Assembly (NCBI GenBank): GCA_963575745.1
Contig: CAUYUJ010022078.1
Span: 7,501 to 71,500 of the forward strand
Origin: Prorocentrum cordatum
Taxonomy: Eukaryota > Sar > Dinophyceae > Prorocentrales > Prorocentraceae
Reading direction: 5' to 3'
DNA: 64,000 nt
A program made the translations under genes and the position numbers. The notes beneath the pieces were generated by a model. That model searched no databases and was not told the DNA's origin. It was given only the letters and a program-made list of their open reading frames with translations. Below are positions 47,161 to 57,789 of this stretch, in pieces (position 1 is the first letter of the stretch; every line of letters starts with the position of its first letter).

Positions 47161-50100
47161 CTAAAGAGACGAGTCTTTGCGCTCATCATCTTCTGGCATA
47201 CGCCTGTCTCTAATGGCGCGCATCGGGCGCAATACTGCAAGCTGCGCTCCTGGCACCAATACATCTGGGGCCAAGTGTCCCAGCATGGTGCCGATGCGCC
47301 TCCTCGCGGACACATCGCCCGTGCGTCCGCGGGGCGCCAATGCCGCCAAGATACCCTGGACATGCGCCGGCATACCCAGATCCACCCGGTAATCCATGAC
47401 ATTCCCATACTCGGACTGCCCGAAAGAACGCCATACTGGCATGTGCCACCAATGGTCCTGCTTCGGGAAAACGGTGATACCATCCTTGACGTCGTGGGAG
47501 GCATTCCACAGAGCCATAGATGGCGGCTCCATACCCATGGATCCCGTGTGTGTTGCCACAAATACATCCAGGCTCGCCATGCGCCTGTATGACAGACCTG
47601 ATACCACCTCGGAATGCACGTGAATACGCAGGAGCTGCAACAGCCTGCGCAAGCCAGCATACACCCAGCCGCCGTGCCCGACGAAGACGTGCGATCTCCA
47701 GTTCGCTATACCGGCTTGGGTGCACAGCCGATGGAATACTTCCGAAATGCCCAGATACTTCGCGGCTGGATCTGCGAAACCAGAAAAGTTGCCGAATACC
47801 AAGCCAGGGTAGAAGTATACCGCGAACGCCATCCACTCTGGGGTCTGGATGCCTCCCATACGGCGCTGGTTCTCGACCATGCCGTTCTCCTTGGACTGGC
47901 GCGTACTCTCCGGCGTCGAGAGGCAGAGGCATACACCCGTGAGTCCCTGCCACATACACGGAAAGTACACAGCAGTCGCGAACCGCGTGGTCTCGCGCAG
48001 CACCTTTCAGGAGAGACAAAAGTACCACTACCACCAGCTAGGGGGGTGGCCGCGCCTTCCCCTCGAGCTGGTGGCACCTCGTTCCGGGCACTCTCTGGAG
48101 GCATACCCGGAAGGAGGTGCCACCAGCTCGAAGATGGAGCGGCCACCCCCCTAGCTGGTGGTAGTGGTACTTTTGTCTCTCCTGAACCTTGAGCCAGTGG
48201 AATACCAACCCGCCCCCGCCGGGCGGCATAGCCCAGCGCCTCATGCCCTCGGCCACCTCCTCGTTGGATGGGGTATACTCCCCAGTCTGTTCGTCCCACT
48301 GCCCTGACATTGCCAACAATACGGACGCGCGTGTGTATATGGAAAGAGATACGGAAAGCGAAATACGACTGGAGCACAAATGGCTAAGGCAAACGAATGA
48401 TGCTGTGGGAAAGTGCCAAAGTCCACACGAACAGAAACGAAGCACATACATGTGTCACACTGATAAGACAACTCACACTCACAAGCAGGTTAGTCAACAC
48501 ATTGGCACATGATACATTTGATACATATTGCACATGATACATATGCTAAACATGAGACAAGGACACACAACAGTTGGTCTCATTTTCGGGGCAAATTTCA
48601 GACACATGCACTTGTTATATATGATACATATTGCACATGATACATATGATAGACATGAGTCAAAGATAAACAACAGTTGGTCACATTCTTGGGGCAAATT
48701 TCAGACACATTCATGTGTTATATATGATGCATATTGCACATGATACATATGATAGACATGAGACAAAGACACACAACAGTTGGTCACATTTTTGGGGCAC
48801 ATTTCAGACTCATGCATTTGTTAAAGATGATATTGCACATGATACATATGCTAGACATGAGACAAAGACACACAACAGTTGGTCACATGTTTGGGGCAAA
48901 TTTCGGACACATGCCTTTGTTATATATGATACATGTTGCACATGATACATATGATAGACATGAGACAAAGACACACAACAGTTGGTCACATTTTTGGGGC
49001 AAATTTCAGACTCATGCATTTGTTATGTATGATACATATTGCACATAATACATATGATAGACATGAGACAGAGACACGCAACAGTTGGTCACATGTTTGG
49101 GGCAAATTTCGGACACATGCACTTGTTATATATGATACATATTGCACATGATACATATGATAGACCTGAGACGAAGACACACAACAGTTGGTCACATGTT
49201 TGGTGCAAATTTCAGACACATGCGTTTGTCATACATGATACATATTGCACATGATACATATGATAGACATGAGACAAAGACACACAACAGTTGGTCACAT
49301 TTTTGGTGCAAATTTCAGACACATGCATTTGGTATATGCGATACATATTGCACATGATACATATGATAGACATGAGACAAAGACACACAGACACATGCAT
49401 TTGTTATATGTGATACATACTGCACATGATACATATGATAGACATGAGACAAAGACACACAACAGTTGGTCACATTTCTGGGGCAAATTTCAGACGCATG
49501 CATTTGTTATATATGATACATATTGCACATGGTACATATGATAAACATGAGACAAAGACACACAACAGTTGGTCACATTTTTGTGGCAAATTTCGGACAC
49601 ATGCCTTTGTTATACATGATGCACATTGCACATGATACATATGATAGACCTGAGACAAAGACACATAACAGTTGGTCACATTTTTGGGGCAAATTTCAGA
49701 CACATGCATTTGTCATACATGATACATATTGCACATGATACACATGATAGACATGAGACAAAGACACACACCAGTTGGTCACATTTTTGGGGCAAATTTC
49801 GGACTCGTGCATTTGTTATGTATGATGCATATTGCACATGATACATATGATAGACATGAGACAAAGACACACAACAGTTGGTCACATTTTTGGGGCAAAT
49901 TTCAGACACATGCATTTGTTATGTATGATACATGTTGCACATGATACATATGATAGACATGAGACAAAGACACACAACAGTTGGTCACATTGTTGGGGCA
50001 AATTCCGGACACATGCACTTGTTATATATGATGCATATTGCACATGATACATATGATAGACATGAGACAAAGACACACAACAGTTGGTCACATTTTTGGG

Positions 50101-53100
50101 GCAAATTTCAGACACATGCATTTGTTATATATGATGCATATTGCACATGATACATATGATAAATGAGACAAAGACACACAACAGTTGGTCACATTTTTGT
50201 GGCAAATTTCAAACACGTGCATATGGTATATATGATATTGCACAGGATACATATGATAGACATGAAACAAAGACACACTACAGTTAGTCTCCTTTTTGGG
50301 GCAACTTTCAGACACATGCATTTGTTATATATGATACGTATTGCACATGATACATATGATAGACATGAGACAAAGACACACAACAGTTGGTCACATTGTT
50401 GGGGCAAATTTCATACACATGCATTTGTTATGTATGATACATATTGCACATGATACATATGATAGACCTGAGACAAAGACACACAAGAGGTAGTCACATT
50501 TTTGGTGTAAATGTCAGACACATGCATTTGTTATACATGGTACATATTGCACATGGTACATATGATAGACATGAGACAAAGACACAGAACAGTTGCGCAC
50601 ATTTGTGGGGCAAATTTCAAACACATGCATTTCTTATATACGATGCATATTGGAGAGGATACATATGATAGACATGAGACAAATAACACCCAACAGTTCG
50701 TCACATTTTTGGGGCAAATTTCAGACACATGCATTTGTTATGCCTGATACATGTTGCACATGAAGATGATAGACATGAGACACAGACACACAACAGTTGA
50801 TCACATTTTTTTGAGGCAAATTTCATACCCATGCATTTGCAATATATGATACATATTGCACATGATACATATGATAGACATGAGACAAAGACGCACAACA
50901 GATGTTCACATTGTTGGGAGATACTGCAACAGCCCGGACATACAACCCACGCGCGGATGTGCCAGTGCGGGGTGCCACGGCCCTGATTCTCGGTCTTCAC
51001 ACACCACTCGTAAACGATGAACCTGGACACTGTTCTTTATTTGGGCACACTGTGGTGACATGATACATATGGCACATGATGCGTCTGATACACATGAGAC
51101 AAACTCGCAGAAGAGTTGGTCACATTTTTGGGGCAGCTTGTGGAACACATCCAGTTGTTATATGTGATACACGGGGTACATGATACATAGGACATGAGAC
51201 AAACTCGCAAAACAATTCCTGGAATTGTGTTATACAAGAAACGAACCTGTGGCCCCAGCGGTTCGCCAAGAACAACCAGATACAGCGAACCAGGAAGTAC
51301 ATATGGAGTGACATCATATAGGCACCAGCAAAAATACAGCGAAGGTACGGCTCCATGAAATACGGCCTCGGGAACTTCCACTCCGCGGGCGCGATGGTGA
51401 TAAACAAATTCGGAAACGCGCACAGCCATGCCTGTCCCCGGAGATTCCGGCAGCGTTGATACAGGGCCTCATAATTCTTCTCGTCGTAGCAGCGCACGAG
51501 CATGATACGCACCAGATCAGCGAGGGAGTCTTGCACAATCTCCCAATACCCCGTAGAGGCCTGCGAATCTCGAGTCATAACGCCCCCCGTGACGCCGAGG
51601 CTCTTGGCACGAACTTGCGCATTGAAATACTTATTCGCCAGATGCTTCTCGTACAGGAAAAACGGCAGATCCCGCTGCTCGCCATATACACGGGCACTGG
51701 ACAGCACCTTCCGAGTCCAAGACAGGCCGATGGATACCACCCGATTCGTGCTATCCTGGGTCTGGGCATAGTAGTGCTCCATAATACCCGTATCAGTGAA
51801 GTCCGTAGTCGGATACAAGACGGGATACATGGCACACTCGATACCTTTCATGACAACAAAGAGGTCGTAGGAGGACAGATTTAAGGAGCTGCGGTTCTCG
51901 ATGCGGATCCTGTCGGAGTCAAAAAGCTACTGTAATACCTGTTATGCGCCCCCAGAAAATGAATAGCGTTTGTGTTGATGTGGTTTTTGTTGCTGGCGTG
52001 TTTTTTTTTTGGGGGGGGGAGGGATGGGTTGGGGGAGGGTGGGTTTGGGGCGACCGGGGTGGGTTTGGGGAGGGGTGGGTTGGGGGAGGGGTGGGTTGGG
52101 GGAGGGTGGGTTGTTTTCTTTGGAGAGGGGTGGGTTGGGGGCGACCGCGGCGCCCCTGCTCGCGCGGATCCTCTGTTCCGTCAGAAAGCTGCGATAATAC
52201 TTGCTGTGCTCCGTCAAAAAATGAAATGCAGCCTTGCACCGATCGGTAGGCATACTCGCTTCGCAGACCAGGTCCTTCTTGAAATACGCGCGCGAGAGGC
52301 CCACCTTCTTCCAGTTGAACTGGTGCGCAGCGCCATACCTCTCTTGCTGTACTGAGGTCCTCAAGACGACGATGCTCAGAGCACGACATTCGTCGAGGGT
52401 CATCTCGTGCATACAGGGCCCAGTGCTGTGGTCCAGCGAAAACTGCCGAAACGAATATCGAGGCCAGGTGATGCACTCCTTTGCCTCGTAGCCCGACTTC
52501 GTCGCCAAGGGGATCCTATGCAGCTCCGACGTCTTTGCAACCTTGAGGGCCTGCCCATGGTTCTGCATACGGCGGTTGAACTTCTCGAGAGGAGTCTCTT
52601 TACCAGAACAGCAAGGGCAGCTGGCAACCACAGGCGTGTACATGCCTGGCTTATACCACCATCTCGAAGATATACCAACTTGGCCACAAGCGTGCACCAC
52701 CGGGTCCTGCGGTACTTGCCGACGATACGCCGCCAGCATGTCTGGTTGTTCCGACGTGCTACGATCCTGATATACACGGTTCGAGAAATACTCGCCATTG
52801 AAGAAGAAGGAACCGCAGGCCTCGCGAGCGGACCAACTCCCGTAACGCACCCAGAACGCAAAGTCTGTCAGATTATACTGCTTCTTGTAGGTGGCTTGGA
52901 TACTGGTGAGTAATGACATGGACCACGACTGTCGCTGAAATACCTCCTGGCACTTTAACATGGCATTCGCAGCAATAAGACAAGCGTCCGCCGCCATTTT
53001 CGGGAATACTATGCAACGGTCAGCTGTCGCCACGCTGCAAGCTCTCGCATACCAGCCTTGCTCTTGGTCGGAGATACACGCGTGTGCAGTCCTCGGCAGC

Positions 53101-55089
53101 ACCTGGCCCTGGAAGGTCCTCTCGTAGGCCTCCACCGCAGGACCTGGCAGCGCATCCTTGTATACGAAGGCACCGGGATACTCGAGTGCCAACTTGGCAT
53201 GCCGTTCGTGGACACCAAAAAATACGTGTAGATCGTGCAAAGGCGCCAACTCTTCCGCCACCCCCAAGCGCTGACATAAGGATACACGCGCAGCCTCCAA
53301 ACCAGATCTAGCCCGGGCGCGCAGGCCGCGCGAAGCAACCTCCCGGATGTGGCCGAGCTTGCTATCCAGAGAAACCAAGGAATACAAGAACTCCCACTCC
53401 TGTTGCTCTAGGTGCTCGCTGGTCCAGTATTCGCCACGTTGCTCGCGATAGCGACGATGCGCTAAGAGCCGCTGCGTGGTCCTGCAATCCACGAGATACT
53501 GCGCCAATAACTGCTTTTTCACCTCCTCGGCCGAGACACCCTTCTGCAGCTGCTCCAAGACATACTCCCCGCATACGTGGCTGTGTATCTCCTCGGCATT
53601 CCCCAGTATTGCCAGCTGCTGGGAGGGCGCCTTCAGCCACTTCTCCAGGGAGGACAAATTGGCAAATACCCCGGTCTCCGCGCGATACTTGTCCACAAGC
53701 GCTCGCCCCCTCAAGCCTTCTACGTGATACCAGTACTGGAGGTCCCTGCGCGACAACGCGTAGACGGCGCTATTTCCATGTTTGGCACCGTCTCCGAGTC
53801 GATACTTGGCGAGCCACTCTCGCAAGACAGACGGACCCGCCTCATACCCCCAGGCCTTCAAACGAACCTGCATATTCCGGCAATCGAGGCCAAGGCCCAA
53901 GTCGGAGACCTGCTCTCGATACCGCTTGCCGCATGCCGCCTCTACAGCATCCCCCGTCAGCAGCTTTATACAAACCACATCTGTGGAGGAAGAAGCTGCC
54001 GTGGCCTGGTGCTTCGATACGGGCTCCCTCCCAGTCGACCGCGGCAGGCCGTTTGGCCACGCGGGCAGATCCGGTGGCAGCTGGCCGTTTCAATACACCG
54101 CCTGCGACCTGCGCCGCCGGGCGCTTCAATACACGCCTGGCGACGGCCTGGGCGGATGAAGCCGCCGCCTGCACTGAGGAGCTCACCGACGCATACACAT
54201 CGCACCACTGTCTCAAAACTCCTCGGGGCACCAAGACAGCTCTCCGTCGCATACGCAACACGGCATGCAACGCGTGGCACTTCAGCCCTGGATATACCGC
54301 GCGCATGTGGTCACCAAGTGCCGCGTCGAGCTTTTCAGCCGTGTCATACTGCAAAGGTCCGGAGTCAGGGTGATACTTCACGCACCATTGCCTCAAAACC
54401 ATACCGCTGACAGCGACGGGAGGATCGCTCTCCGAGAGAAGCTGCGAGAGGACCTCCGCGGCGGCCTCGTCGGCGAAGCTCTCCCGATACTGATTGAGTC
54501 GAAGACGCTGGCCTATACATTCCTCCACAGCTTGGGCAGTATTCAATGCTCCCTTGGCGCCCCACTCCGTGCTGAGCCACTTCTGGCATACCCTGGCGTC
54601 AGCAGATACAGATAAATGTCCCAGGAGCCACTGCTTCAAGACGGCCCCGTCAGTAGTCCCCTCGGGCATGTCTGTGCGAATACGTTCTCCATACCAGGTC
54701 TCCAGATGGCCAGCGTTCTGCACTTTGACAAGCGTCTCTTTGGAAGAATACTGCAGTAGCCACGTCGTTGCGACCTTATCTGACACATGCAGTGGTGGAT
54801 CCAACTGTCGGAGCGCCCCGCATAATTTGAAAGCTGTATTATACTGGATGCCCAGGTGGCGGATGGCAGAGCCGTGCTGCTCCTCCAGCTCCTTGGCGCT
54901 AGAAGTACTGACCGTGCCAGGCACAACCCGATACTTGCACCACCAAAGCTTGCACGCCTGGTGACTGACCTGGATACCCTTTGCAACGAGCGCCTGATGC
55001 AAATAATACGGGCTGCCGCAGTCGGCCAAAGGAGGCCGCGACAGCTCTGGGCCATACTGCTCGTCAAGGGCTTTCGCCGACAAAGCCAT
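47161..55089 (-). CDS. Helitron-type HUH Rep protein gene, six-exon model
   Basis: Proposed exons on the minus strand: 55089-54021, 53980-52171, 51909-51247, 51022-50925, 48402-48188, 48003-47161 (TAG). Together they make 4,698 nt, 1,565 residues, with no stop. The ~700 N-terminal residues hold at least seven degenerate ~55-60-residue modules, with KRPAA-type linkers after the fifth. The second and third exons lead into a Helitron-like N domain: AFHFLTEHSKYYRSFLTE, then LFITIAPAEWKFPRPYF and MYFLVRCIWLFLANRWGHRF. The fourth exon carries GRGTPHWHIRAWV, a His-hydrophobic-His (HUH) nuclease motif that coordinates metal in rolling-circle Reps. A downstream Y-x2-K-Y catalytic tyrosine motif and a Pif1-type helicase are not visible, so autonomy is doubtful. 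The last two exons are unrecognised. The in-frame ATG at 55089 follows a spliced-leader relict by 26 nt. The exon 1/2 junction and the exon 5 start are the weakest parts of the model. Confidence 0.7.
48004..48187 (-). other. Palindromic introner-like intron (184 bp)
   Basis: On the minus strand the exon reads CTCAAG, then GTTCAGGAGAGAC (donor GT) ... GTCTCTCCTGAAAG (acceptor AG), then GTGCTGCGCGAG. Splicing gives the frame FHWLK-VLRETT. The intron is an inverted repeat almost end to end: CAGGAGAGACAAAAGTACCA and about 24 further bases form matching arms, then GAGCTGGTGGCACCTC pairs again. This is the structure expected of a MITE-type introner that supplies its own splice sites. Confidence 0.8.
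48403..50924 (-). other. Putative intron filled by 103-bp minisatellite (2.5 kb)
   Basis: The donor is GTATCT after ...GGCTGTTGCA (50924) and the best acceptor is CACTTTCCCACAG (48403). With these sites the reading frame is kept. Most of the interior is a tandem array. The acceptor choice is inferred from phase and a pyrimidine tract only. Confidence 0.5.
48505..50910. repeat. 103-bp minisatellite, ~23 units
   Basis: Unit of 103 bp: GATAGACATGAGACAAAGAC, ACACAACAGTTGGTCACATT, TTTGGGGCAAATTTCAGACA, CATGCATTTGTTATATATGA, TACATATTGCACATGATACA, TAT. Units differ by a few substitutions, with some truncated units (for example near 49390 and 50165). Short ~71-codon frames in each unit are repeat products. 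Confidence 0.95.
51023..51246 (-). other. Intron carrying related minisatellite units (224 bp)
   Basis: The upstream exon ends GGCCACAG, the intron begins GTTCGTTTC and ends GTGTCCAG, and the downstream exon begins GTTCATCGTT. The junction joins HRF-IVYEW in frame. The interior holds diverged copies of the 103-bp unit (ACATGAGACAAACTCGCA twice). AGGTTC is present at both borders. Confidence 0.7.
51910..52170 (-). other. GA-AG intron with duplicated borders (261 bp)
   Basis: The exon ends GGAACAGAG and is followed by GATCCGC; the intron ends CTCCGACAG and the next exon begins GATCCGCATC. Joining keeps the frame (TEQ-RIRIEN). The donor is GA rather than GT, a type reported in dinoflagellates. 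The ~40 bp before each GATCCGC are also similar (AGTATTATCGCAGCTTTCTG versus GGTATTACAGTAGCTTTTTG). The interior has a polyG-rich plus strand (GGGTTGGGGGAGGGGTGGGT repeats, 52005-52140). Confidence 0.6.
53981..54020 (-). other. Possible 40-nt intron or frame change
   Basis: The two long frames of the Rep gene overlap here in different phases. Removing GTATCGAAGC ... CTTCTTCCTCCACAG (40 nt) restores a single frame. The length is unusually short for an intron, so a frameshift or a sequencing error is an alternative. Confidence 0.4.
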
Positions 55090-55115
55090 GACCCATCCAA
55101 GAACACAGGCGATAC

Positions 55116-55137
55116 CTTGATCCGAGATGGCTACGGA
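55116..55137 (-). other. Relict dinoflagellate spliced-leader sequence
   Basis: On the minus strand these 22 bp begin TCCGTAGCCAT and end GATCAAG. They match the conserved dinoflagellate spliced leader at 19 of 22 positions, the first base being a permitted D position, with changes only in the TTTTGGC part. The sequence lies directly before the Rep gene's first exon, as expected if a trans-spliced mRNA was copied back into the genome. Confidence 0.75.
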
Positions 55138-55182
55138 TGTGACAGTGATCAGTGATTTTGTTCGATGACGTGGTGACACACG

Positions 55183-55200
55183 GACTTGTTGTGGTAACAT
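55183..55200. repeat. 18-bp direct repeat, right
   Basis: Identical to 46526-46543. The pair brackets 8.6 kb containing the whole Rep gene. Confidence 0.8.
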
Positions 55201-55299
55201 GCCGACGACGATTTTCGAGGTCCCACGGTGCGATTCGTATGATTTTATGTTGCGCGGTGCTAAAATTCCTACGAAACCCAATGGTTTTTGAAGATTTCG

Positions 55300-55700
55300 G
55301 CGTGCGCGCGCAAAGAAAAAACGAATGTGTCCCGCATGGTATTATTTGACAGGGATGATGACCCTGGCAGGTGCGCAACGGTTGTTGGAGAAGTTCGAAG
55401 CACGTGAACAAGTTGCTCGGAAAAGCCCATTTGACAGAAATGTTTAAAAAGTGTTGGGTTTCCGACAAATCCGCAAGAGCGCGCGGGATGAAATTTTGAC
55501 ACTTTTTTTTTTGAAAAACCATTGGTTTTTTTTTGTTTTTATGTTGAAATCGTACGAACACTAAGGTTTTGGAAGGATTTCGTCTTGCGCGCGCGAATGT
55601 CCACTTTACCTTTTTTGCAAGGGATTCTTGAAGTTTGGTTATGTTAGAACAAGAAATGTCCACTTTAGCTTATTTTTTGCAAGGGAAAACGGGGGACAAC
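55300..55700. repeat. Local repeat, right part of the interrupted copy
   Basis: From CGTGCGCGCGCAAAGAAAAA and CGAATGTGTCCCGCATGG through GTGTTGGGTTTCC to CAAGGGAAAACGGG it matches copies at 43170-43560 and 43950-44350. The left part lies at 46265-46510. Confidence 0.7.
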
Positions 55701-56420
55701 AAAACAACCGGATCCGGACACCCACGTTTTGCCTGAGACTTCCTCACGAAAATGATGAAAATGTGGCTGCGGCCTAGGCGCGGCGAGGGGGCCGCGCACC
55801 AGGGGCCCCAACAATAATTATTCTTTAGAATAAATAATGTTCAACAACAACGGCTCCCGCCTGATACTTCCTCACAATGTATTGAAGAATCGCGCTCTCG
55901 CTTCGGACTTCCTGGCAATTTACCACCCGATCGCGGTTCCCGCTTGATACTTCCTCACAATGTATTGAAAAATCGTGCTCTCGCTTGGGACTTCCTCGCA
56001 ACTTCCCACCGAATCGCGGCTCCCGCCTGATACTTCCTTACAATGTGTCCAGATACCGCTCCTCGACACTGAGGAAAGGTGCTCCCGCTACATTTTGCCT
56101 GGCGGTTCAAGCAGAAATTTACGCTTCAACGACCCGCTCGCTCGACCCGCCCGTCTGGGCCTGCCCGCCCGACCAGCCCGTTAGGGACTGCAGTCGCCGC
56201 TCGCTGCCCTCCGCCCGCCTTCGATGCCCCTCGCTGCCCGTACTGGTTCCGCGGTCGCCTTCGCTCGCTGCCCTTCGTGGCCCCGTTGCTGCCCTTCGTG
56301 GCAGGGAATGAATATACCCGCCAAAAGGGGGCACGATCGAAGACGAAGAGGGCGGGTATCCAGGGTTTGGGATATGCATCTTGAATGGCACGCGAGCAGA
56401 TAAGAGCGAACAGTCTTAAA
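55701..56420. repeat. ~50-bp units and dispersed family segments
   Basis: GCCTGAGACTTCCTCACGAA, then diverged ~50-bp units (CGCTCTCGCTT, CTTCCTCACAATG) at 55850-56080. The 56290-56420 segment is the inverse of 45240-45365. No gene. Confidence 0.6.
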
Positions 56421-56439
56421 ATGATTGTTGCTGTTGTTG

Positions 56440-57696
56440 TTGGTTGCTGGGTGTTGGTTGTTTGTTGTTTGTTGTTTGTTGTTTGTTGTTTGTTGTTTGT
56501 TGTTTGTTGTTTTCGTCGTCCCACCCGCGACCCGCCCCGCGACCCACCCGCGACCCACCCCGCGACCCACCCGCGACCCACCCGCGACCCCACCCACGAA
56601 CCACCCGCGACCCATCCCGCGACCCACCCGCGACCCACCTGCGACCAACCCGCGACCCACCCCGCGACCCGCCCGCGACCCACCCCGCGACCCCCTCTTG
56701 CGACCCACCCGCGACCCACCGGCGACCCACCCGCGACCCACCCGCGACCCACCCCGCGACCCACCCGCTACCCACCCGCGACCCACCCGCGACCCACCCA
56801 CCGCGACCCACCCGCGACCCACCCGCGACCCACCCCGCGACCCACCCAAAATCTTGGCGCCTGCGGCGGGCTTCTTTGCAGTCGTTCCAGGTGGAAAACC
56901 TACGACCAACCCGCGAACCCAAACCGCGCCCGCGACCCACCCGCGACCCACCGCGACCCACCCGCGACCCACCCGCGACCCACCCGCGACCCACCCAAAA
57001 TTTTCGGCGCCTGCGGCGGGCTTCTTTTGCACTCGTTCCAGGTGGAGAACCTGCGACCCACCCGCGACCCAAACCGCGTTCAGTGTACAAATCAAAATGT
57101 TCGGCGCCTGCGGCGGGCTGTTTTTGAAATTCCTCCAGGTGGAGGTGGAGAGCCCGCGACCCACCCGCGACCCAAACTACCATCACTGAACAAGCCAAAA
57201 TTTCGGCGCCTGCGGCGGGTTTTGTCTGCATTTGTTCCAGGTGGAGAACCTGTGACCCAAACCGCGTTCAGTGTACAAATCCAAATGTTCGGCGCCTGCG
57301 GCGGGTTTTTTTTTGAATTCCTTCCAGGTGGAGGTGGAGAGCCCGCGACCCACCCGCGACCCAAACTATGTTCACTGAACAAGCCAAAAACTTCGGCGCC
57401 TGCGGCGGGCAGTTTTTGCATCCGTTCCGGGTGGCACCCTGCACGTCCTGTTTGGAGGAGGCGGAGGAAGAGAAGGAGGAAGAGGAGAAGGAGGTGGAGG
57501 AGGAGGAGGAGGCGGACGACGACGACGACGATGAGGACGAGGACGCGGACGAGGAAGAGGAGGAGGAGGAGGAATAGGAGCAGGAGGAGGAGGAGGGCGC
57601 CATCGACAGGGAAGGTGAAGGCCACGAGGTCCGCCGGCTCGACGCCCGCGTCGCCCGCGCCCGCCCCCTCACTCTTATCCGCAATTGCGGCGTGCT
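56440..57696. repeat. CGACCCACC array block, copy 1
   Basis: A TTGTTTG array (56450-56515) leads into 11-12-bp CGCGACCCACC(C) units. These are interspersed with ~110-bp segments carrying TCGGCGCCTGCGGCGGGC, CGTTCCAGGTGGA and ACCGCGTTCAGTGTACAAAT, then GAG/GAC microsatellites and a terminal CCCCCTCACTCTTATCCGCA. Most of it is duplicated at 57790-58982. Confidence 0.85.
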
Positions 57697-57789
57697 ACGT
57701 ATATATCAGAGTGAGGGGGCTGAACCGAACGGTCATTCAACGTCCCTGGGTGCGTGCCTGAAGTGGAATTCCGCGATGCGGATTGTTGT

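Noticed and set aside
48186-48205. Second spliced-leader-like end (TGGCTCAAG) at the palindromic intron donor
   Set aside because: Only about nine bases match and they encode the in-frame HWLK exon end; no CCGTAGCC part precedes it in register.
48505-50910. CRISPR-like regular array
   Set aside because: The whole 103-bp unit repeats with no variable spacers, and the context is eukaryotic.
46526-55200. Canonical Helitron termini (5' TC, 3' hairpin plus CTRR)
   Set aside because: TC next to the right 18-bp repeat and CTAAG/CTAG near 46560 can be found, but no convincing 3' hairpin or A/T insertion site could be fixed.
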